The notes: generated by a model from the sequence alone, not told the origin. A DNA stretch of 64,000 bases from Gari tellinella (GCA_922989275.2 OV277861.1:12896040-12960039), one strand, 5' to 3'. Shown: positions 36,331 through 47,646, counted from the first letter of the stretch. Numbers and translations are program-made.

Positions 36331-39158
36331 CCCTTATGATTGTTTTTAAATTCTTACAACTACTAAAGTAAGGCTATCAGGGTGGTAGTTGCATAATTAT
36401 ACTTATGAACTATTACAGTATTTTAATGTGTGTGTATGTGTGAAATGCAGAAGCAGAATATACGTGAAAAAAGTAGTAAGGAAAAAAAGGAATTGTGTGT
36501 CTCTGCCCAACGAAATCGTCGGTTGTGTCCCTACTAGGACACCATAGAAAGCCTTGTCCAAATCGTGCAATAGTATATACATGAGAATCTAACCCTGTAC
36601 CTGCCAAAGGCTTGAATAGTTTCACAACAATGTACGCTTTATATAATAGAGATCGCAATGCAAAGTGAAATATTAATCAACATTACAATAGCCGGAAAGA
36701 TGTGGAATACTTGAATGGGTGTAAAAAGGTGATTTAAAGGGACAAACTCTTGATTTTCCTGAAACAAAGGTCAGCTGTACAGGGACGGAATTACTTTCCC
36801 GACAAGTAATCCGCTGAAGAATCGTGACATTCGGAGGAATTTATGATCGAAAGTAATGCGCAATGTACTTATTTTATTGTTTATGTATCAAACAACAATA
36901 GTGTACTGAAATAAAAGTTGAAAATATGGATATTAAAAAATGAGAAAATGCGGATTAATCGGAAAAGTCGAGGTGTTGGACAAATTACATATTTCTTTCA
37001 CCTGGATATAATTGAACGGAAATATTGTCTAACTGCAGTGATTCGGGTGAGTGACATTCCATCAATCATATTGCTTGTTCTTTTCTCTTTCCGCACGTAT
37101 ATAACAATTGTCAACCGGTTTTGTAGATTTGAAGTAAATGGACTTTAAATGTTGGCAAACTTCTACAAATTTGTAAAATGCAAATGGCTGCCCTTGAATC
37201 AAGCATGGGGTATTCTAAGGGCCAATTACAAGGGATTTTTCTGAATTTTGTAAGACATTCTGTGTAGGAGTACCCAGTATGTAATGGGTTCTTTGTATGT
37301 ATTCTATCAGATTGCCAAATATACGTGCCATTAAGTGGTTTGATATATTCTGCTGAAGAGGCTATTTTCACTCCATGTTCGTTACTTTTGGATCTTCTGA
37401 CATCACAAGTACACTTATATTAATGAAAATTCAGGCATGCTCCTTTTCATTGACTAATTATTTATACTGTGTGCAAATATTTTTAGCCAATGTGGTATAG
37501 TTATTGAGTAATGCAACTTTTCAAATTTGGGTATTTCTTTCTCGTACAGGGACATTACATGAACCTTAACATTGAAATCATTGCATCATAGTGACTCAAC
37601 GTTGAAAAAAACGGACAACGGTATTACTCTTTTTATCTTCCAAATTTTATAGAAAGATTAAGAAGGTATGTGCTGTATTTTGATTTAGGCCACACACATA
37701 TATGGAAAAAGAGCATCTAACATATTCTTTGCGAAGAGATCGTAATTCCAAGAGCTATATTTGGTAAAAAGGATTAGTATAGTCTGTGTCCATAACAGAC
37801 ATATTTAAGTACACTTGAATTTTTCTTATTCAGGATAATATGTACAAGTTTTGTTGTGTCCGGAAATCCTTTCAGATTGCAGTTTAAAATACCATGTAAA
37901 TGGTTAATACCTACAATTCAATATTATCAGCATTCGTCACGTGACGCAAACTTTTAAACATTGATCTAGTACAAATTAAAACGTAAAACTTAAAGCGTAA
38001 AGTACTAATCACGGTGATAGCATCTGGACTAGAAGACTAACAGTACCGATATATCAAAATTAAAGGTGCTGTTGGCTGTTTAAGAGGGATGATTGACTGA
38101 TTGGACGGTTCTAATTGTAGTTACCCGTGTAAAGTGGCTACACTCAGTCGCAAAACCAATTCAATTCATCCATCACACGATGGATTCTACGGTAAATACA
38201 CGCATAACGGATAAGACGATAATTTACTTCCAAAATATAAGTACATTGTACATTGAACCCTAGTCAACATAATGTTTAAAATACAAGCCAATACGCTTGA
38301 AAAGAATATCGTCTTCTCCAGTGTGATTTCATTGTGTGCGTATGTTGCAGACCTTATAGAGCCTTGTTCATTCCATTGTTTACACATTAAATAATAGACT
38401 CTAGTTGAATTTAAATGTGCATGTAGTAAGTTGTTGCCAAACAAACAAAGAACCCAACAGACAGTAAACATATAAAAAACGATTTTTTCTGGACCGACAT
38501 GCATGTTTAATTAAGAAAGGTTTCCTAATGCCACATTCTAAACTTTCAAATCACACACACAAACAGATTTAAAATAAACAATTAATAACTAGGGCTGTGC
38601 CAAGTCCCATTGAACCGTCAGTTGATTTACAAAGCCTGTAGTACACAGGCAAAAGCATACAAGATTAGCTTTCAATCTTTATATGTGTATAATTATAAAG
38701 TTTAAAATTCAGCCTTATGAACAATACTACATAGTGTACTACTACACGCTTTAAAAAAAAGTGTTCGTTTAAAATAGGCGTCAGCCTTATGATGGCCAGC
38801 AGTCGTGTAGAAAGTTGCTTTAGAAATATTTTAAATGCTGTTGCCTTGCATTCGTCAGCAACCCGTCTAAATCATGTATTTTTGCTTAAGATTCAGAACT
38901 TATTTCGTTTTTCAGCAAATGTTCTGTTTCAAGGAGCACTGTGTTCTGAGGTTACATAGCATGAAGGTTTCAGTACTTCACTCACAACTGCATGGTCAAG
39001 CAAACAGAAATACAAAAAAGTATGTCTTCTAAAAGTGACTGAAATCATGTGCATTTGTCCGAACCTTCATGGGTACGAGGACTGGATTAATACATGAGCA
39101 CGTGTTCGTGTTGACCCAGCTATGTCTTAACTTAGTAATTTGGGGATGTTTGACTTAA

Positions 39159-40202
39159 GGTGGTTCGACAGCGGGCGGCCCGCATCTCGAGTTCCGGAAA
39201 TGCTGATGACTTTCACCTGATCTTTGCGGCACGTGCTTATAGTCGATATTTTAGATAAAGAAAAGTTTGATCTGCTTCAGTGTCTTCCATGTTAGCGCAG
39301 TTGGTACGGTGATTGACTTGCCATCCAAAGGTTCTAGGTTCGATTCCAACTCGCTTCAAAACTTTTTTTTTAACAAATTGTCCGATTTTAGTGACTTGCC
39401 AATTCATAACGCAGTGATCAAAGGACAGACTATGTTTAGTCACGTAATAATTAATAATATCAGATGCAAGTATAGTCAAGTGACAGCTAAATTTGTGAGG
39501 ATTTATAGCCTATATGACAGATGACAGCTTAACACAGGACAAAAGTAATGCTAAAAGATAGATCCTTAAGGTGCTTTTATGCATTACTTTTGTTATGCAT
39601 TAAGCAGTCACTTGCCTTTAAAGATCTACAGTCTACCGTATTCAATGGTCCCTTATTACAGGTTGGACTTATGGTACTATTTAGAGCTGACGGCATCTTA
39701 AAGTTGAACTCAAGGGAGGTTACTCGTTTTGTGTAAACATTTTTTCAGAATTTCAGGAACTCATGTATAAAATGTAAATTCTAGTGTAGATTTTCATTAA
39801 ATTTGTGTGACTAGTAGAATTAAGTTATATCTATCTAATAAGAGTAAAATGTGTGTATGTTAAACAGCTAGATTTTATAATTTAAGATTATCAGAATTTG
39901 ACTTTTTTAAAATATTGATATTTCCAGAAAATATGTTATGAAATACTTTTGTTTGCCCAATATCTTATAGTCTATGTACAGTTTACTTGAATGTACAGAA
40001 ATTGTTGAGTTATATCATTCTATAAAGAAAATATTCCTGTTTATTAAAAAAGGAGCTTTTCTCGACAAAAGGTCCTGTCAGAAAAAAACGGCAATGTAAC
40101 TTTTTTTTATTTTAACGATTTTTCACTCTCTATATGGTATATTTCAATTTAATCAAGGTTTCAAAGAATTCTGACACAGAATATGCTGACCCGCGAACCA
40201 CC
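39159..40202. mobile_element. TTAA-flanked TIR element carrying a tRNA-like Pol III unit
   Basis: The ends GGTGGTTCG (left) and CGAACCACC (right) are each flanked by TTAA (39155-39158 and 40203-40206), as expected of piggyBac-type insertion. The element is ~1.04 kb without a transposase. A tRNA-like unit begins ~125 bp inside the left end and points inward. Confidence 0.75.
39284..39371 (+). ncRNA. tRNA-like Pol III unit inside the TTAA element
   Basis: A box TAGCGCAGTTGG (39293-39304), B box GGTTCGATTCC (39337-39347) and a terminator T-run (39363-39371). A TTGCCAT anticodon-like loop would be Gly(GCC), but the anticodon stem does not pair. It is a promoter-competent tRNA relic rather than a tRNA gene. 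Transcription is inference. Confidence 0.65.
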
Positions 40203-40425
40203 TTAAGCGAACTCATTTTATAGATATTAAAGCCGCATTGTGCTTTTGGGAAACCTGCATAAAACGGTTGCTTGGGATCCCATTAGAACTACATGGGACG
40301 TGATTCTTTCACAAAAAGCGGCTTTACCTAAGAAATTCGCTTTTTATTTATGTTTTTAATTTATTTGTGCTAACACCATTTAATTTGACCTTGTCAACGG
40401 AAAGAAGGACAACTCTGTAAATACA

Positions 40426-40611
40426 GGGCTCCAGATAAGGGGAGTATTTCGAAAACTAAAACCTTTATTTCTGCTTTAAAACCAATGGTGTCACTACTCA
40501 TTAGAATTGTCTCCAAGAGACAATTCTAATGAGTAGTAACATCATATCATTCGGTGCTGAAATGAGTGATAAACTGTTGGATTTGTTCAGTTTACTTCGG
40601 ATTATCTGGAG
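40426..40611. mobile_element. MITE with GGGCTCCAGATAAGGGG ends, copy 1
   Basis: GGGCTCCAGATAAGGG faces ATTATCTGGAGC. At the centre a perfect fold-back CTACTCATTAGAATTGTCTC faces its complement over 3 nt. It is related to 41283-41474. Confidence 0.75.
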
Positions 40612-40734
40612 CACAGGAATGAAGTGGTTAACCCTTATTCTGCTGCACAGACGTCTGCTTTGAAATTGTCATGTGCAAAATTTGTTTAGTTTAGATTTAT
40701 TCATAGTTGTGATTAAAAGAACCTTAAGACGATT

Positions 40735-40800
40735 GTCAAACAGTTTGGATCCAGATAAGACGCCGAGTTACGCGGCGTCTGTTCGAGATTCAAACAGTCA
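40735..40800. repeat. Fold-back repeat, GCGTCT hairpin family
   Basis: GTCAAACAGTTTGGATCCAG...GACGCC faces GGCGTCTGTTCGAGATTCAA...CAGTC around GAGTTACGC. Confidence 0.75.
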
Positions 40801-40944
40801 AACAACTACATGTAGGTCTGACGTGTCAAAGGTCAGCCGAGTCCAATTTTTAGGTAACACAGCATTCCGCATGTTCTCGGACCATATTTTAAACAGCCGA
40901 GTTTCGTATATGAGGTGAAATAATGAAGGCAGAATTATTGTGAG

Positions 40945-41043
40945 CAGTTTAGCGCAGTAGGCAAAGGTTAGGTATGCAAAGGCAAATAGCAGTATTTTTA
41001 GTAAGCGTGGGTTCGAATCCCACGTCGACCTTACACTTTTTTT
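40945..41043 (+). ncRNA. tRNA-like Pol III unit, left arm
   Basis: A box TAGCGCAGTAGG (40950-40961), B box GGTTCGAATCC (41010-41020) with a fully paired T stem (CGTGG...CCACG), and a T7 run at 41037-41043. The acceptor and anticodon arms are poor, so decoding function is unlikely. Confidence 0.6.
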
Positions 41044-41282
41044 ATTTAAATCTTGCATGAATAGTAAAGCATTATATTCTATTCCATACTGTATAATAGA
41101 AGCTGACCATTTATGAACACGTTCGCCAGTGTTGGTGAAGGGTTGCTTTGTTTCAGTTCGAGTCCGATATTAGTCATATTTTAAACAATTAATCGATGAT
41201 AAAATACATACATGTACATGTATATACATATAGGCTTCTATAATATTGAAATGTAATCAGTTACAAGCATGATCTGTTTACT

Positions 41283-41474
41283 GGGCTCCAGATAAGGGGG
41301 AATAGACACAAGTTTTCCAACATTTTCCTCATGTCTGCACTAAACCTTATGGTTTGATTGCATGTACTAATTAGAATGGTCTCTGCGAGAAGCTTTTGAT
41401 TAGTAGTTACACTATGGGGTTTGAAGGAGACATGAAGATTTTACTTTTTGAAATACTCTCCTTGTCTGGAGCCC
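41283..41474. mobile_element. MITE with GGGCTCCAGATAAGGGG ends, copy 2
   Basis: GGGCTCCAGATAAGGGGGA faces TCTCCTTGTCTGGAGCCC. The interior resembles the 40426 copy, including a decayed TACTAATTAGAATGGTCTC fold-back. Confidence 0.8.
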
Positions 41475-41754
41475 TAAATACGGTGAAACACATATGAATC
41501 GACCACTCATTAAGGACTATTAAAGTGGTCTTTTTAGACAGGCTGCTGCTGAATGTAGAACAAAAGTAATGGAGACTGCCTTATGCATTATTCCCCCATT
41601 ATGCTGTCACCTGCCTTAAAGGCCAACAATGACTTATGTATAGAGATGTTTCACCGTATAATCATCTACATAGATCTACATTACAATGAAAGTATATGAT
41701 GGTTGAAATGAAATTGGAAATAAAGTAATTATAGAATCCTTAATATATTTTAGC

Positions 41755-41860
41755 AAAAAAAAAGTTTTAGGTTGATGCGAGTTTCGAACCCACGCCAAAT
41801 AAAATTTCCCCGATCATATACTCGATTATGGGCCTACGACCTATCCATTACGCTATATTT
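41755..41860 (-). ncRNA. tRNA-like Pol III unit, right arm
   Basis: On the minus strand: A-box-like TAGCGTAATGG (41845-41855), B-box-like GGTTCGAAACT (41780-41790, one departure from consensus) and a T9 run (41755-41763). It differs from the left-arm unit except at the promoter boxes. Confidence 0.55.
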
Positions 41861-42234
41861 CTGATAACTAATCCGCTCATTGTTTATACCTATAACTCAA
41901 CCTTGTTTTTTAAAAGAATGAGACGAGGATATCCGAAATGCTGATCTCCCTTAAAAATGGACTCGGCGACCCCGTGACACGTCAGACCTAGTTGTTTGAC
42001 TATACTTTCGGTTTGTTATGGTTTTAAACTGCCACTTTTGATGAATTAGGTCTGTCTTTAACATTTCATAGATCAGTTTGGCCCATAAGAAGGTTGAAAC
42101 ATTATTATTAACCGTTATTGTATTTCGGACATTAAAAAAAGGTCTGAAAACACAATGGGACTTTAAGCTGTAAAATACAGTGAATTTCGACTTATGTTAA
42201 ATTAATTAGTCGAGTTATGAGTGTATACATGTAC

Positions 42235-42385
42235 CTGTAAGTATCGGTTAAGTTCAACATTTTACAGATAACAAAGGCATCATCCTGATCAAAGTTATCA
42301 TCACACACAGTTCCCCAATGACCATTGTAGTATACTTCCACACGTCCGGAATACATGTTTGGTCCGTTCACAAGGCGAATTTTGT
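42235..42385 (-). CDS. SRCR4 first-half exon
   Basis: This 151-nt exon starts after TTCTTTAG and ends AG|GTACAT, phase 1 in and phase 2 out. It encodes [20 protein letters not shown], then [20 protein letters not shown] and KMLNLTDTY. The motifs are canonical SRCR with two cysteines (C2, C3). It is a close paralogue of 28002-28152. The second half lies 11.3 kb downstream at 30811-30980. Confidence 0.95.
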
Positions 42386-44153
42386 CTAAAGAAACAACAA
42401 TAACAGTGGGAAATACATTAATCTCTACAAATAAACTCGGTTGGATATAAAACAATTATTTCGGTCGCAAACACTTTAGAGCCAGATCAGATCCAGCGTC
42501 TCGGATAAAGGTAAATCCTTATTATGTGTTTTAAACGGTATCATTTTCTACATTATTTTATAAGTTTTGTTTAAACGGGAACGATTCAAGCCTTCTACAC
42601 TTTACCACTAACGAGAATCAGATATTTGATAAATCTCGTCACCAGTGACTAGTGGGCCCAATGTCTTGGCTTTGTGAGATTCTACTAGGTCAACACATAG
42701 AGCCAAGAAAACAGTTAACTCGACCCTTATGCAGCGGTATGCAGCGTCTGATCAAGATATAAAAAAGTTTCCAATAACTAGGGAAGTTGGGGTATTACAG
42801 AGAAGAGGGTCAATATGCATATGTTAAACTTAAAATATTTACATTCGCTCTGTTTAACTCTAAGGAAAAGTGAGGTTCAATTTTCAGTTCTAACTATTTT
42901 CAAAAATCTTCCATACGGCGGAGAGATACCGACCAAGTTAGGATCTACTTTTAGATTATCCGTTTGGGTATCCCGAACCCCCTATTTAAAGTCGGAGACA
43001 GTTCAATTAAAATCAAATTGCGATAAAAAAAATTAAATGCTGTTTTAAGGGAGATTATCATATTACGCTCCGTCATTAAAGCTTTACGCGTTCTTTCGAA
43101 AACCCGGGGGAGTAGGCTTTCTATTTATAGATTCGACAAGTTATCTTCTAGCTATACGGTTTGAAATTGTTCACCAGAATTACATAGGAAAGTCGCTCGA
43201 ACATAAAGCAAAATAATGCATTCACACTTTCTAAATTGGGAACGTAATGTTTCGTTCTGATATATTAAACTATCCTATGTGTATCGGCCGAAAGTGTTTT
43301 AATTAACATATGCGGTGTGTGTACACGCTGTGTAGGTCTAGTCGCATTTCAGCGTTGCTATTTGCGTTGCTTTGTGTAAAGCGTGTATAAATCAAGCCCC
43401 ACCTAATTGTTTAAAATATGCTTTGATAATGGATATTCAGATTGAAATTTTAGTTTTAGTTTCTTACGAGCGTTCTTAAAGCACAGCGAGAAAGTTTACT
43501 TGGTAAACCCCTGAATTTGTAATGCAAATACCGTACATGTAGTAAGGACTACTTTTCACACCATATTTAGGAACTGGAATGGCAATACATCGATATTACA
43601 TCTATCAAACCTATTTGGCCGATATATGATATATTCATATACATGAAAACAAATCTGGTCAAACTACACACTAAATTAACAAGACAGAAAATAGAAATAT
43701 AAATAATAAGGAATTATATCGGGCGTTTACAAAACTAACCACCTGTGGAGCTAATATGTTCATACCGTCATGAACGGCAAAAATATGTTGTTTATTCCTA
43801 TAATGAACATTGAGCGAGTTTCAGTTGGCTTAGAAAAGAACGATTAGAGTACGTTAACTGACAACGTTAATTCAGGATAGTTCAGTAGGGCGTTCAAGTA
43901 CCGTATCAGCGAACAGTAACGTTAACCGATGCAAACAACTCATATAGTACGACATCTAACGTTCACCGATACTCTTCAATAATAACTCATTGCGCCCCAA
44001 TGTTTATTAACCTTTCAGGGGTACGAACGATTTATGTGCGATTCTAAATAACACAAGCAAAGGTGCACTAATCAACTGAAATGCATCAATTTTACCGCAT
44101 ATAAAAATAAGATTTAGCTGCTCAGATGTAAGCTGCTTTGTTTGATACATTAA

Positions 44154-44689
44154 AGGGACTCGCAACCGGATGGTGTTCTTGTCAAAATAAAATAAAATAC
44201 TCAAATAAAAGCAAATTTGTGGCATTATTTGGCTTTTGACATTAAAAAAATATGATCAGTCCAAAAAACGTCTCAAGAATCGTCACCGAATCTTAGTTTT
44301 TTAGATATTTTCCTTCGTTTTTCCATAGCGTTAGCTAACGGTATAGTTGTTGTTGTTGCTTCTCTACACGGGGTCAGACATAAACACGAGCCGAATTACG
44401 AAGTTGTATGCACTTCCGATCGCTACACATTGAAATACGTTAAATCGATCCGAGATAAACGGATAGTTCCGTGGTCCATTGGTCTAAGCGGTTTCCCCTA
44501 TTTTGCCTTCTGTCCGCCAATGCCGGGCCCCGGGTTCGAATCCCACCAGAGACCAATATTTTTTTTTATTGAAATACATTTTTTTAAACAGAATTTCTTA
44601 TCCTAAACTAATTCTTTACCATTTATATAAGCGTTTGACACATATTTACAAATTACTATTTTTAATGCACCATCTGGTTGCGAGTCGCT
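44154..44689. mobile_element. TTAA-flanked MITE with tRNA-like cargo, copy 1
   Basis: The inverted ends AGGGACTCGCAACCGGATG and CATCTGGTTGCGAGTCGCT are flanked by TTAA (44150-44153 and 44690-44693). The uninterrupted paralogue at 48551-48566 reads GATACATTGAATATC where this locus has GATACA-TTAA...TTAA-GTATC, supporting TTAA target duplication. It is homologous end to end to 59725-60248 (other strand), except in the tRNA-like module. Confidence 0.88.
44471..44567 (+). ncRNA. tRNA-like Pol III unit in TTAA MITE copy 1
   Basis: A box TGGTCTAAGCGG (44480-44491), B box GGTTCGAATCC (44533-44543) and T9 run (44559-44567). The A-to-B distance suggests a slightly extended variable arm. T-stem pairing is imperfect, so probably not a functional tRNA. 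Confidence 0.65.
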
Positions 44690-44984
44690 TTAAGTATCGG
44701 AAAATGTTGGTTTATTGATGAGAAATTAAGTCGGACTGTTCGCTGGTTTTATTAAATTCATTTGGTAGCCATTTTGTTTTCCTTGTTGGGGATGGCGAAC
44801 TACCTCTGAGGCCGTTCGTGTCGTTCGCAATCGGTAACAGCGTAACGGTCGTTAAAGGTGAATTGTTACCGTTTTCCGTTGCAATAGATTGCATCGATAC
44901 GGTACGTGAACGCGCTACTGATCTCAAATGAAACATATAAAAATTAAACTGTATCCATCCTTAATACATTCAATCCAAGCGACG

Positions 44985-45265
44985 AGTATAATCGGCAGTG
45001 TACCTGTGAGGATTACATCTGTCCTTTGCAAACAGTGTAGAGCCTTCAGTTTAAACATATTTTATTTCCAAAATTTCAACATGGAAATGGGGTTGGGCCA
45101 CAAGTTCAAAAAACATTAGTTATGGCCCTTCCCCTTAAGGAGCCCTCTGATCAGGCTCTACACTGTTTGTCATTTTGTTAAAATCAACCAAAAATAGTCA
45201 AAAATGAACAAGACTTATTCTAAAATTGGAATTGTCCATTACAAGATTCAGGGTTGAATGACTTA
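44985..45265 (+). repeat. Hairpin-centred ~250-bp repeat, copy A
   Basis: It shares GCAAACAGTG.AG, AGGAGCCCTCTGATCAGG, CACTGTTTGTCATTTTG and AAAAATAGTCAAAAATG with 48930-49172. Inverted or decayed relatives lie at 51905-52135 and 53250-53470. Confidence 0.7.
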
Positions 45266-45296
45266 ACAAGACGGAGTTTACCAATGAGTTTCTTAC

Positions 45297-45454
45297 TTTG
45301 ACATCCTACCCAGGCTTTGTTATTGCCCGAACAGTACGTATAGCTATAGCCCTCGTGAAAATAGCACTGGTTGATATTTGTTTCCCCTCCGTAACAGTTA
45401 AGGTAGGATAAAGCCACGTTTGTCCCGTCATATCGAGAAGAATACGACGCATAG
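45297..45454 (-). CDS. SRCR3 second-half exon
   Basis: This 158-nt exon starts after CACTGACAG and ends A|GTAAGA, phase 2 in and phase 1 out. It encodes YASYSSRYDGTNVALSYLNC, then YGGETNINQCYFHEGYSYTY and CSGNNKAWVGCQ. It supplies C5 to C8 of an SRCR domain, but HSEDAGVDC is replaced by NNKAWVGC, making it the most divergent of the six. Joined to 46584-46722 the seam codon is Asp (PTD-YASY). Confidence 0.93.
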
Positions 45455-46583
45455 CTGTCAGTGAGAATGACAAAATATACCATATAATCTGACATCCTTA
45501 CAACGCTTAAACACGACATTGAAAACGGATGACATTCACTACATACTTGTACAATATATTGTTTACTGTGAATAAAATAAACTGTCAAATTTAAAACCAG
45601 AAGTAACATGCAATAAGTGACATAATTATGTATTTTAAAGAAATTCGATGTATCATTTGAGTGACAACCCAAAAGCTGTATTTTCAAACGGTGGTGGTTG
45701 CTAATGTGACAGAATAAGCTTGGGATTGTTTAAACACAAAAACTACAAAACACTCTTTAAAATTAAAATAAGAGAGATGAACAACTAGAAAGTTATTTTT
45801 ATTTCAAAAAGGCTGAATAGGGTCAAATTTGAGTAGGAAATGGGTTTACAATTACAGTGTTCCCTCTCTACAACGGCCATCCAAACAACGATTCCCTCCT
45901 TATAACGACCCTTGCCGCTGTTCCCTTAACACAAAAAATATGTCTGAAGCTTTTACTGCTGCAATATCGATTGCTTAAAATTGTCGTTTGCTGTATTTCT
46001 CAAAGTTACTGATAAGTGGACATTTATATAGAATAAATATAATTATGAGTGACAAACAGCTTGAATCCAGATCTGGATTCGATCTTATGCCAAATGTAAG
46101 TCTTTATTTTTCCTCCCTACAACGACCCCATCCGAACACACACAATGTATGTCTCCCATGTGGTGTCGTTGTAGAGAGGGAACGCTGTATACAAATAACC
46201 ATACATAAATTGTGTAATATTAATCACTTGTCCTGACCGTTTTTGGAACCTACTGTGTGTGACGCGCTGTGTAATTCGTTAGTGCCCTATAGACTGTAAT
46301 GAAGACCTAGGCACACAATGTAGCCCCTTATGAGATGTCGCAATATGCGGCCTGTCAACAGAGTCAACACCATTTGCTATTTCATATGAAATATGCAGCT
46401 GTATGAATAGATTATGCAGTACTTATAGATCACCCTTGTGTATTTATTATCTTCAATCAAGCTCATGAGGATAATTCATTAGAATAACAAGGCTGCACTG
46501 GGCTTCAGCGACCGCTCTTCATAAATACACGGCATTGAATAAACCAGGGTCGTATGCAAATGAAAGTCTAACGACGTTCTTAC
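45455..46583 (-). other. Intron inside SRCR3
   Basis: It contains a TA-flanked MITE at 45855-46187. The rest shows nothing recognised. Confidence 0.7.
45855..46187. mobile_element. TA-flanked MITE with CAGTGTTCCCTCTCTACAAC ends, copy 1
   Basis: The left end CAGTGTTCCCTCTCTACAAC and right end (GTTGTAGAGAGGGAACGCTG) are flanked by TA, in the style of pogo/Tigger. A short GACAAACAGCTTGAATCCAG fold-back sits inside, at the place where copy 2 (46783-47138) also has one. Confidence 0.8.
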
Positions 46584-46722
46584 TCTGTTGGATAACCGAG
46601 AGATCTGCATATCAGTTGAGCTTCATCGCGGCCAAAATTGTAGTTACAGATCGTACCCCATTTCCCATTGGCGTATACCTCCACAATTCCTTCATGACCA
46701 TCGACAAGCCGCACTGCAGACA
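46584..46722 (-). CDS. SRCR3 first-half exon
   Basis: This 139-nt exon starts after TTATTCTAG and ends GA|GTAAGA, phase 1 in and phase 2 out. It encodes SAVRLVDGHEGIVEVYANGK, then WGTICNYNFGRDEAQLICRS and LGYPTE. VRLVDG, VEVY, WGTIC and the EAQLICRSLGYP motif are SRCR. The usual CDDxF is CNYNF, so the acidic cation-site residues are lost. The loop before VEVY is four residues shorter than in SRCR1, 4 and 5. Confidence 0.94.
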
Positions 46723-46782
46723 CTAGAATAAGGAAACACAATGTGTGTATATATTAATCAGAATCTTCATAGTCACAGTATA

Positions 46783-47138
46783 CAGTGCTCCCTCTCTAAC
46801 GGCCATCCGAACAACGACTCCCTCCTTACAACGACCCTTGCCGCTGTTCCCCAAGCAAGACAAGTTTGTCGAACGATAGCACTGCAAAAATATCGTCTGC
46901 TGAAAAGGGGTCCTCTGCTGTTTTACTCAAAGTTATATATTGGACATTTTGACAGAAAAACAACATAATAACGAGTGACAAACAGCTTGAAAATGATAAG
47001 GCGCCGCTTTAAGAAGTGTCTGATCTGATTGAAAGTTGTTTGCAAATGTAAGTCAATTCCCTCCCTATAACAATTACCTACGAACAACAAACACAATATG
47101 TGTCTCCCATTGAGTGCCGTCGTAGAGCGGGAGTACTA
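46783..47138. mobile_element. TA-flanked MITE with CAGTG.TCCCTCTCTA ends, copy 2
   Basis: It is homologous along its length to 45855-46187, including CGGCCATCCGAACAACGACT, CTCAAAGTTA, GAGTGACAAACAGCTTGAA and GTCTCCCAT. The right end has decayed. Its left end is 60 bp upstream of the SRCR3 exon. Confidence 0.8.
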
Positions 47139-47284
47139 TACAATCAAATCTCAAGACACAAGTGGCTGTTATTTTGTTGACACCATTTACAGAGGATAAT
47201 AAAGCTAATTCTGAACGCAGAACTGAAAGGTAGAAAATGATCATGTTCTGAATATGGTACCGATGCATTATAATATAAGGTACA

Positions 47285-47355
47285 AATTATTTTGAACCTG
47301 GTCAGACGCCGGGTTTGCGTATTTCGGCGTCTGATTAGGTTACAACTGTTTGTCA
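47285..47355. repeat. Fold-back repeat, GCGTCT hairpin family
   Basis: AACCTGGTCAGACGCCG faces CGGCGTCTGATTAGGTT around a short spacer, followed by CAACTGTTTGTCA. Confidence 0.75.
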
Positions 47356-47592
47356 CTCTGATTACAGACATACTTTAAAATCTTCCAAAAAATACATTTT
47401 CTACATTTTTGTATATTACGTTTTGTTTCGTTTAAATAGGACGGAAAAACGTCTTCTGCAATGTAGTTGGCGCTTTAATATCCAATAGGCTGTATGATTG
47501 TGCAATGTCTTTGCGACACGAAATCATATTCACATATCCACTTAATGTGTTTTTAGAATAATCTGTTTTTTGAAAAAGCAAGATTTTCTTAC

Positions 47593-47646
47593 CATATGAT
47601 TTAGTGGTAGGTTGATAAGCCTCTGTTGTATACTCCACATAATATC
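47593..47646 (-). CDS. Linker exon 1 (Tyr/Thr-rich)
   Basis: This 54-nt phase 1-1 exon lies between TTAACAG and G|GTAAGA. It encodes YYVEYTTEAYQPTTKSY, joining SRCR2 (…GIDCS-G-) to SRCR3 (-V-SAVRLVDG). The Thr-rich YTTEAYQPTTK is likely an extended O-glycosylated spacer. Same length, phase and position after a 164-nt SRCR exon as linker exon 2. Confidence 0.82.

Larger units (their letters stand above)
40797..42000. mobile_element. TIR element with an inward tRNA-like unit in each arm
   Basis: The left end GTCAAACAACTACATGTAGG... and right end (complement GTCAAACAACTAGGTCTGAC) are inverted, continuing through GTCTGACGTGTCA, GCCGAGTCCA and then CAGCATT.CG. The long arms (~250 bp) diverge but stay alignable. 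Left and right tRNA-like modules lie ~150 bp from each end and face each other. A smaller MITE (41283-41474) is nested between them. No transposase was seen. Confidence 0.75.
30981..42234 (-). other. Intron inside SRCR4 (11.3 kb)
   Basis: This is the largest intron in the window. It contains two LINE relics, a Tc1-like relic, a TTAA-flanked element with a tRNA-like unit, MITEs, a hairpin, and a TIR element with two tRNA-like units. About 37.6-39.1 kb aligns with the SRCR5 intron. The stretches 36.4-37.6 and 38.1-38.8 kb show nothing I recognise. Confidence 0.75.
43888..44915. mobile_element. TA-flanked MITE (GNGCGTTCAAGTACCGTATC ends), split by a TTAA element
   Basis: The left end GGGCGTTCAAGTACCGTATC and right end (complement GCGCGTTCACGTACCGTATC) are flanked by TA. 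Without the insertion at 44154-44689 it is ~488 bp, matching the intact inverted copy at 48349-48824 (476 bp). Confidence 0.8.
42386..45296 (-). other. Intron between SRCR3 and SRCR4
   Basis: It is dominated by a nested pair of elements at 43888-44915 (outer) and 44154-44689 (inner), plus a ~250-bp hairpin-centred repeat at 44985-45265. The 42.4-43.85 kb stretch shows nothing recognised. Confidence 0.75.
46723..47592 (-). other. Intron between linker 1 and SRCR3
   Basis: It contains a TA-flanked MITE at 46783-47138 and a fold-back at 47285-47355. Confidence 0.7.
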
